Positions 59,681 to 64,000 of a stretch of DNA of 64,000 nucleotides are shown here, piece by piece. The stretch comes from Advenella kashmirensis WT001 (lineage in GTDB: Bacteria; Pseudomonadota; Gammaproteobacteria; Burkholderiales; Burkholderiaceae_B): positions 1,674,001 to 1,738,000 of the forward strand of contig NC_017964.1 in the NCBI RefSeq assembly GCF_000219915.2, read 5' to 3'. How positions within the stretch are numbered: position 1 is the stretch's first letter; the number at the start of each line of letters is the position of its first letter. The position numbers and the translations under genes were made by a program. The notes beneath the pieces were generated by a model that saw nothing but the letters and a program-made list of their open reading frames with translations, had not been told where the DNA came from and searched no databases.

Positions 59681-59831
59681 ATAGACTATCAGGCTAGCGG
59701 GCATCGGGCGGTTTCAGTTCAGTTGCAAAAGCGCGCCTTCCTGGTTTTCAGCGCGTACTCGAAAGCACATCTTCGATTTTACTTTTGAGGCCGTTCTTAA
59801 TCCTTGCCCGAAAGGCGCTGCGTTTGCGTTC

Positions 59832-61507
59832 TCAGTGCTTGTCAGGCGCCTGTTTTAATTCGCGCTTGAGAATTTTACCCACTGCAGACTTGGGCAGCTC
59901 ATCACGAAACTCAACAATCTTGGGCACTTTATATCCCGTCAGCTCGCTCCTGCAAAAATCAATCAATGCTTTTTCGGTAAGCGCGGCATCCTTGCGGACC
60001 ACAACGATCTTGACCACTTCTCCTGATGCGCCGTTTTCAGCACCGATGGCGGCGACCTCACTGACGCCCGGGTGAGAGGCGACCACCTCTTCGATTTCAG
60101 ACGGATATACATTGAATCCGGATACGATGATCAGTTCTTTCTTGCGATCGACCAGGAAGATATAACCGTCCTCGTTGATATATCCCATGTCACCGGTGCG
60201 CAAAAAGCCATCAGGTTCAAAGGCCTTCTGGGTTTCGGCTTCCTTGTTCCAGTATTGCCGCATAACCTGGGGACCCTTGACGCACAGCTCTCCGGTTTCA
60301 TTGATGGCCAGCTCCTTGCCCTGGTCGTCGCGAATCGAAATCTCGGTAGAAGGGACTGGCAGGCCGATCGAGCCATTGAATTCTTTCAGATCCAATGGAT
60401 TGATGGTAACCGCGGGCGACGTTTCGGTCAGGCCGTAAGCCTGTGTCAGCGGTCTGCCGGTCACTTGTTTCCAGCGTTCCGCCACGGGGCGTTGCACGGC
60501 CATGCCGCCGCCGAGCGTGAGCTTCAGATGCTCAAAAGACACCGATTTGAAGTCGGCATTGTTTAGCAACGCATTAAATAGCGTGTTGACGCCGGTGAAC
60601 GCGGTAAACGGATATTTGCGCAATTCTTTGATAAAGCCGGGAATATCGCGCGGGTTCAGAATCAGCAGATTGGTGGCGCCAAGGCGAATGAAAGTAAGGC
60701 AATTGGCGGTGAGCGCGAAGATATGGTAGAGCGGCAGGGCAGTGACCACAAAGTCCTTATTATTGCCCTTTGCATAGGGTTTGACCCAGGCGTATGCCTG
60801 GCACAGATTGGCCACCAGGTTGCCGTGGCTGAGCACCGCGCCTTTGGCCACGCCGGTTGTACCGCCGGTATATTGCAGGAACGCCATGTCTGAATGATCC
60901 AGGCTGACCTGCCTGAAGTCGTTGACGTTGGTGCGTTTCATGATATCGGCAAAGCGAATATGACCGGGCAGGGACCAGGCGGGCACTATCTTCTTCACAT
61001 GCCGTACGATCAGATTCAGTACCAGACCCTTGACCGTGCCCAGCATATCGCCCAGCGTTGTTACCACCACATGTTTCAGATCTGGCAGCGCCGGTCTGGC
61101 CACTTCAAGCGTATGCGCAAAGTTCTCTACGACAACGACGAACTCTGCCTGGGCGTCCTTGAGTTGATGTTCCAGTTCCCGGGCCGTATACAGGGGGTTG
61201 CAGTTCACCACTGTGCATCCGGCCAGCAGCGTGCCAAACAGCGCGATCGGATATTGCAGGATATTGGGCATCATGAGGGCAACGCGCGTGCACGCGTAGC
61301 GCCTTGCTCCTGCAGCCAGGCGGCAAAGTGGCGGGCTGCCTCATGCAACTGGGCATAGCTCAGAGACTGTCCCATGGAGATATACGCCGTCGAGCTGGCA
61401 TGGCGTTCACAGCTTTCATTGAACAGGTCCGCCAGCGAGGCATAGTCGTTTATATTAATTTCCGCCGGAACGCCTGTCGGATAATTTTTTAGCCAGATTT
61501 TTTCCAT
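59832..61507 (-). CDS. fadD: Long-chain acyl-CoA synthetase
   Basis: An AMP-forming ligase that activates fatty acids for degradation. The N-terminus is MEKIWLKNYPTGVPAEIN. A slip near 61277 is repaired by one G (CGT-GGCACG), giving QEQGATRGTRVALMMPNILQYP. Motif A5-like FLQYTGGTTGVAKGAVLSH, YGLTETSPAV and TGDMGYINEDGYIFLVDRKKELII are standard adenylation motifs; the catalytic lysine is in KSAVGKILKREL. Restored length is about 558 residues. It is in a cluster with fadL and a beta-oxidation gene. Confidence 0.95.
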
Positions 61508-61556
61508 GTCGTATCCTGGGAGTAAAAGGACTATAAATTAACGCCGGACCGCAGCG

Positions 61557-62135
61557 TCAACCCACACCAAGCAACGCCTGTTTCAGCGACGATTGGGCGG
61601 GGTCTTTGCCCAGCCATACTGCAAGCAGTGCCTGTGCAAAGCCCGCGTCATCGACCGCGCCTTGCTGTCCTCCTAGCGCCGAAACCGACACCCGCGAGCC
61701 GGAAAAGATGAGGTCAATCACACTGCCTCTTTTAAGGCTTTTCTGCTTGAGCAGCAGCCCGGCAAATTTTTGGGCAGACGGTTGTATCGCTTGCCATTGG
61801 CTTGTATTCGTATTGTCTCGCAATCCTTCATTTAATGCATCGGCCAGATCAGTGCTGTCAATGTCACGCAACAGCACCAACCGCAAGGCCCGTGGTGCCG
61901 TACTGCTGATCAGCGCCTGGGCCTGGTCGGTTTTTTTACCAGTGTACAACGCCGCCAGATATACGTCGAATACCACTTTCTTGCGGATGCCGGCGCCATT
62001 GAGGACCAGCTGTGTGTTGCCGACCTGCAGCGTGTCAGGCACGGTGTGTCCGTCCACAGTCCGGGCGTTGGCATCCAGCACCAGGGTCGACAGAATGACA
62101 AGTGCTGTGGCCAGAAAAGATGCCTTGAATTTCAT
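61557..62135 (-). CDS. Exported chalcone isomerase-like protein
   Basis: A 192-residue protein with a cleavable signal peptide (TALVILSTLVLDANARTVDG) and a chalcone-isomerase-like domain: LVLNGAGIRKKVVFDVYLAALYTGKK, then ALRLVLLRDIDSTDLADALNEGL. Bacterial members lack the plant isomerase active site and are probably fatty-acid or lipid-binding proteins. It lies between fadD and fadL, which supports a lipid-related role. RBS GGAGACAAC. Confidence 0.88.
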   Translation of the reverse strand: MKFKASFLATALVILSTLVLDANARTVDGHTVPDTLQVGNTQLVLNGAGIRKKVVFDVYLAALYTGKKTDQAQALISSTAPRALRLVLLRDIDSTDLADALNEGLRDNTNTSQWQAIQPSAQKFAGLLLKQKSLKRGSVIDLIFSGSRVSVSALGGQQGAVDDAGFAQALLAVWLGKDPAQSSLKQALLGVG

Positions 62136-62243
62136 TGTTGTCTCCGACTAAAATTCTTGTTGTGGCGCAGGCCACCGTGCATGGCTCGGAACGAGCCCGA
62201 GCCATGCACAGTGCATCCTGCTGACGTTACAGCCGGTACCTTG

Positions 62244-63712
62244 TCAGAAGCGGTGCGAAACCTGCAGGCCGAAAATATGGCCGTGAGACTTGTAGCTGCC
62301 GCTCAGACGACCGTATTGCGCAAGGTTGCCGTCGTTGGTATTGTCTACATGCGATTTTTTCAGGTACATATAGCTATAGCCTACGTCGATCGCGGTATTT
62401 TCCGAAGGCTTATATTGCGCACCCACGGAGAACCAATAGCGATCATTGTCCGGCAAGGAGGCCGGGCGGTGCTCCGCAGAGCGCACCGGTGACTGGTCCC
62501 AGGCAACACCGGCCTTCAGCTTCCATTGTGGCGCCACCTGATACATGGCGCCTACTGCAATGCGCCAGGAGTCCTTGAACCGCAGATCCAGGCCGGCCTC
62601 GGGCAGGGTGTCGCTCTTGATAGTCAACTTTGGCAGGCTGCTCCAGCCGGTCCATTGAATATCTCCCAGCAGTTCCCAGCGCGGGCTAATCCGTTGATAC
62701 ACGCTAAACAGGGCAGTATCGGGAAGTGTCACGCTGGCGCTGGATGAAGTGGTCAGCGATCCTGGCACCAAGCCGTAGATTTCCTGCAACTGCGCGGGCA
62801 TGGCACCAATCATGGCGGCCGATGGGCGGTGAATGTCCACGTCGGTATCGCCCGTGGCTTTGTACTTGATACGGGACCGGTAGGACAGGCCGATGCGCGT
62901 GTCCTCGCTGGGGTGGAACATGACGCCGATGTTCCATCCCAGGGCCGTATCCTTCATCTTTACCTTGGCCTCGCCATCCAGGATGGGACCGTACTGATCG
63001 CCCACCGCCTTGCCCATGGCTGCAGCCTGTTGGGCAGGAACGCCGGCAGCGATGTACCTTTGCGTTACCGCACCGGCTACCTGGCTGCGCATGTCAACCA
63101 CGGTGCTTTTCTCATATTCAGCCTTGATGCGCTGGATATTGATCCCAGCACCGATAGACCAGCTATTGTTCAGCTTGTAGGCGAGCGACGGGTTGAAGTT
63201 GATGGTTTCGATGTCAAACTTTTTCGAATGGTAGCGGCCCATGAAGCCATCACCATAATCTGTCGCCAGGCCGAAGGGTGCGCCGATGCCCAGGCCGGCG
63301 AACAAACGATCTGAGACTGCCAAGAGACATAGGCATTGGGTACAAAAGCGCCGCCGCCGGCGTTATCGCCTTCGTCGCCCAACTGGGCGCCGGAGAACCG
63401 GGCGTTGGCTGTGCCGAAGGCCGCAGGCAGCGAACTGCGGTCATTGCTGAACTTGAACGACGGGATAATGTAGTTGCCACCTACTGATATATTCAGGCCG
63501 GGCAGGTTGGTCATGCCGGCCGGGTTGTAGTAAATGGTGGAAGCGTTTTCTGCCACGGCACCACTGCCCGCGTAGGCAACGCCCAGTCCGCTGGCATTCT
63601 GTTCCTGCAAACCGAAGCCAGCGGCATGCACCGCTGTGACGTTTGATATTCCCAGTCCGAGCAATGTTGCGCTCAGAAGCGTCCGCTGGAGTTTATGTGT
63701 ATGTCTCTTCAT
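62244..63712 (-). CDS. fadL: Outer-membrane fatty acid transporter FadL family
   Basis: A beta-barrel of the OmpP1/FadL/TodX family for long-chain fatty acids or hydrophobic compounds. The signal peptide ends AVHA; the mature protein begins AGFGLQEQNASGLGVAYAGSGAVAENASTIYYNPAGM, the family signature (here cited in parts: AGFGLQEQNASGLG and YYNPAGMTNLPG). A slip near 63322 is repaired by one G (TGGGCA), giving VSWAVSDRLFAGLGIGAPFG. The C-terminus ends HIFGLQVSHRF with a terminal phenylalanine as for BAM substrates. Restored length about 490. Confidence 0.93.
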
Positions 63713-63836
63713 ACGTCCATCCTAAGTGTAAAACCGGTGATTGCTTGTTTAATAGCCAATGGTGTTGCCGCAGGCTGTCAAGTCTTATCACATTTGTAAT
63801 ATAAAGGGGTGATTCTTATTGCCCCGCTGCGTGTTG

Positions 63837-64000
63837 TCATAGTCCTCCTTTACTTTGTTTGTAATGAATGGGTCCTCCGGTAAAAGGCGCAAACCCGGTT
63901 CCGAATATCACGCCTGCATCGGCAAGATCTGCATCTTGCACGATGTTGTTCGCAAGTTGTTTTTCGGTCTGCTCTATCAGCGGCTTGATCAGGCGCTGTG
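63837..64000 (-). CDS. 3-hydroxyacyl-CoA dehydrogenase/FadB-like, C-terminal fragment
   Basis: The last 54 codons of a gene that continues beyond the right edge. The reading contains QRLIKPLIEQTEKQLANNIV and then ADLADAGVIFGTGFAPFTGG, the C-terminal 3HCDH-type motif (GTGFAPFxGGP), and ends SKGGL before TGA. This fits the multifunctional beta-oxidation enzyme FadB/FadJ class and the neighbouring fadL and fadD. It was recognised by direct reading; only the end is visible. Confidence 0.75.
   Translation of the reverse strand, partial: QRLIKPLIEQTEKQLANNIVQDADLADAGVIFGTGFAPFTGGPIHYKQSKGGL

Noticed and set aside
1..64000. CRISPR arrays, tRNA or rRNA genes, transposases, integrases, phage genes
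   Set aside because: I looked for regularly spaced repeats, cloverleaf patterns, transposase motifs and att-like direct repeats and saw none. The only tandem repeat is the GAGTTTTT tract.

Overview
The window is ordinary chromosomal DNA of a betaproteobacterium, most likely Burkholderiales/Alcaligenaceae (Bordetella or Advenella-like). The evidence is gene order (trpB-trpA-accD; yceD-rpmF-plsX-fabHDG-acpP-fabF-rpoE-rseA-rseB-mucD-lepA-lepB-rnc-era-recO; rne divergent from rluC; pepA-holC-DUF2486-like) and the presence of two Bug-type (TTT) solute-binding proteins. The genus is an inference. I see no rRNA, tRNA, CRISPR array, insertion sequence, prophage or origin.

Layout. 1-460: yciB (partial) and msrB. 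781-5626: a branched-chain amino-acid type ABC importer with a permease-ATPase fusion. 5711-7623: an MFS exporter divergent from a MerR regulator, with a textbook 19-bp-spacer MerR promoter between them. 7793-11954, minus strand: nth, rnfB-like ferredoxin, phaZ, fpr, fdxA. 12070-14368: pncB, a RidA-family gene and a flavodoxin-fold gene. 14611-19950: relA, trpB, trpA, accD. 19965-23568: a MarR regulator, an aromatic-type FAD monooxygenase, a DUF2783 protein and a Bug protein, probably a small catabolic/uptake island. 23820-28487: rne and rluC. 28584-33248: HAD phosphatase, msrPQ, lipoprotein amidase, RsmI-like methyltransferase, maf. 33507-49326: fatty-acid synthesis, then the sigma-E regulon core, then translation and RNA-processing genes. 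49327-52791: a low-complexity GAGTTTTT repeat, a DUF4139 protein and a second Bug protein. 53318-59533: BI-1 family protein, a disordered DUF2486-like protein, holC, pepA, lptF, cysB. 59832-64000, minus strand: fadD, a chalcone-isomerase-like exported protein, fadL and the C-terminus of a 3-hydroxyacyl-CoA dehydrogenase, together a fatty-acid uptake and degradation cluster.

The most striking property of the window is technical rather than biological. About twenty genes, including essential ones (rne, era, fabD, trpA, lptF), are split by one or more frameshifts. In nearly every case restoring one base to a run of identical bases (usually C or G) rebuilds the expected protein. This is a systematic homopolymer-contraction pattern and argues for sequence error rather than mass pseudogenisation. 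I annotate these genes at full length and give the shift positions.

I did not find a convincing undescribed system. The best leads are regulatory: the MerR promoter at 7149-7179, a MarR-like operator at 20483-20504, a perfect 15-bp AT-rich inverted repeat before cysB, a hairpin next to the rne ribosome-binding site, and the octamer/nonamer repeat after a shortened recO.
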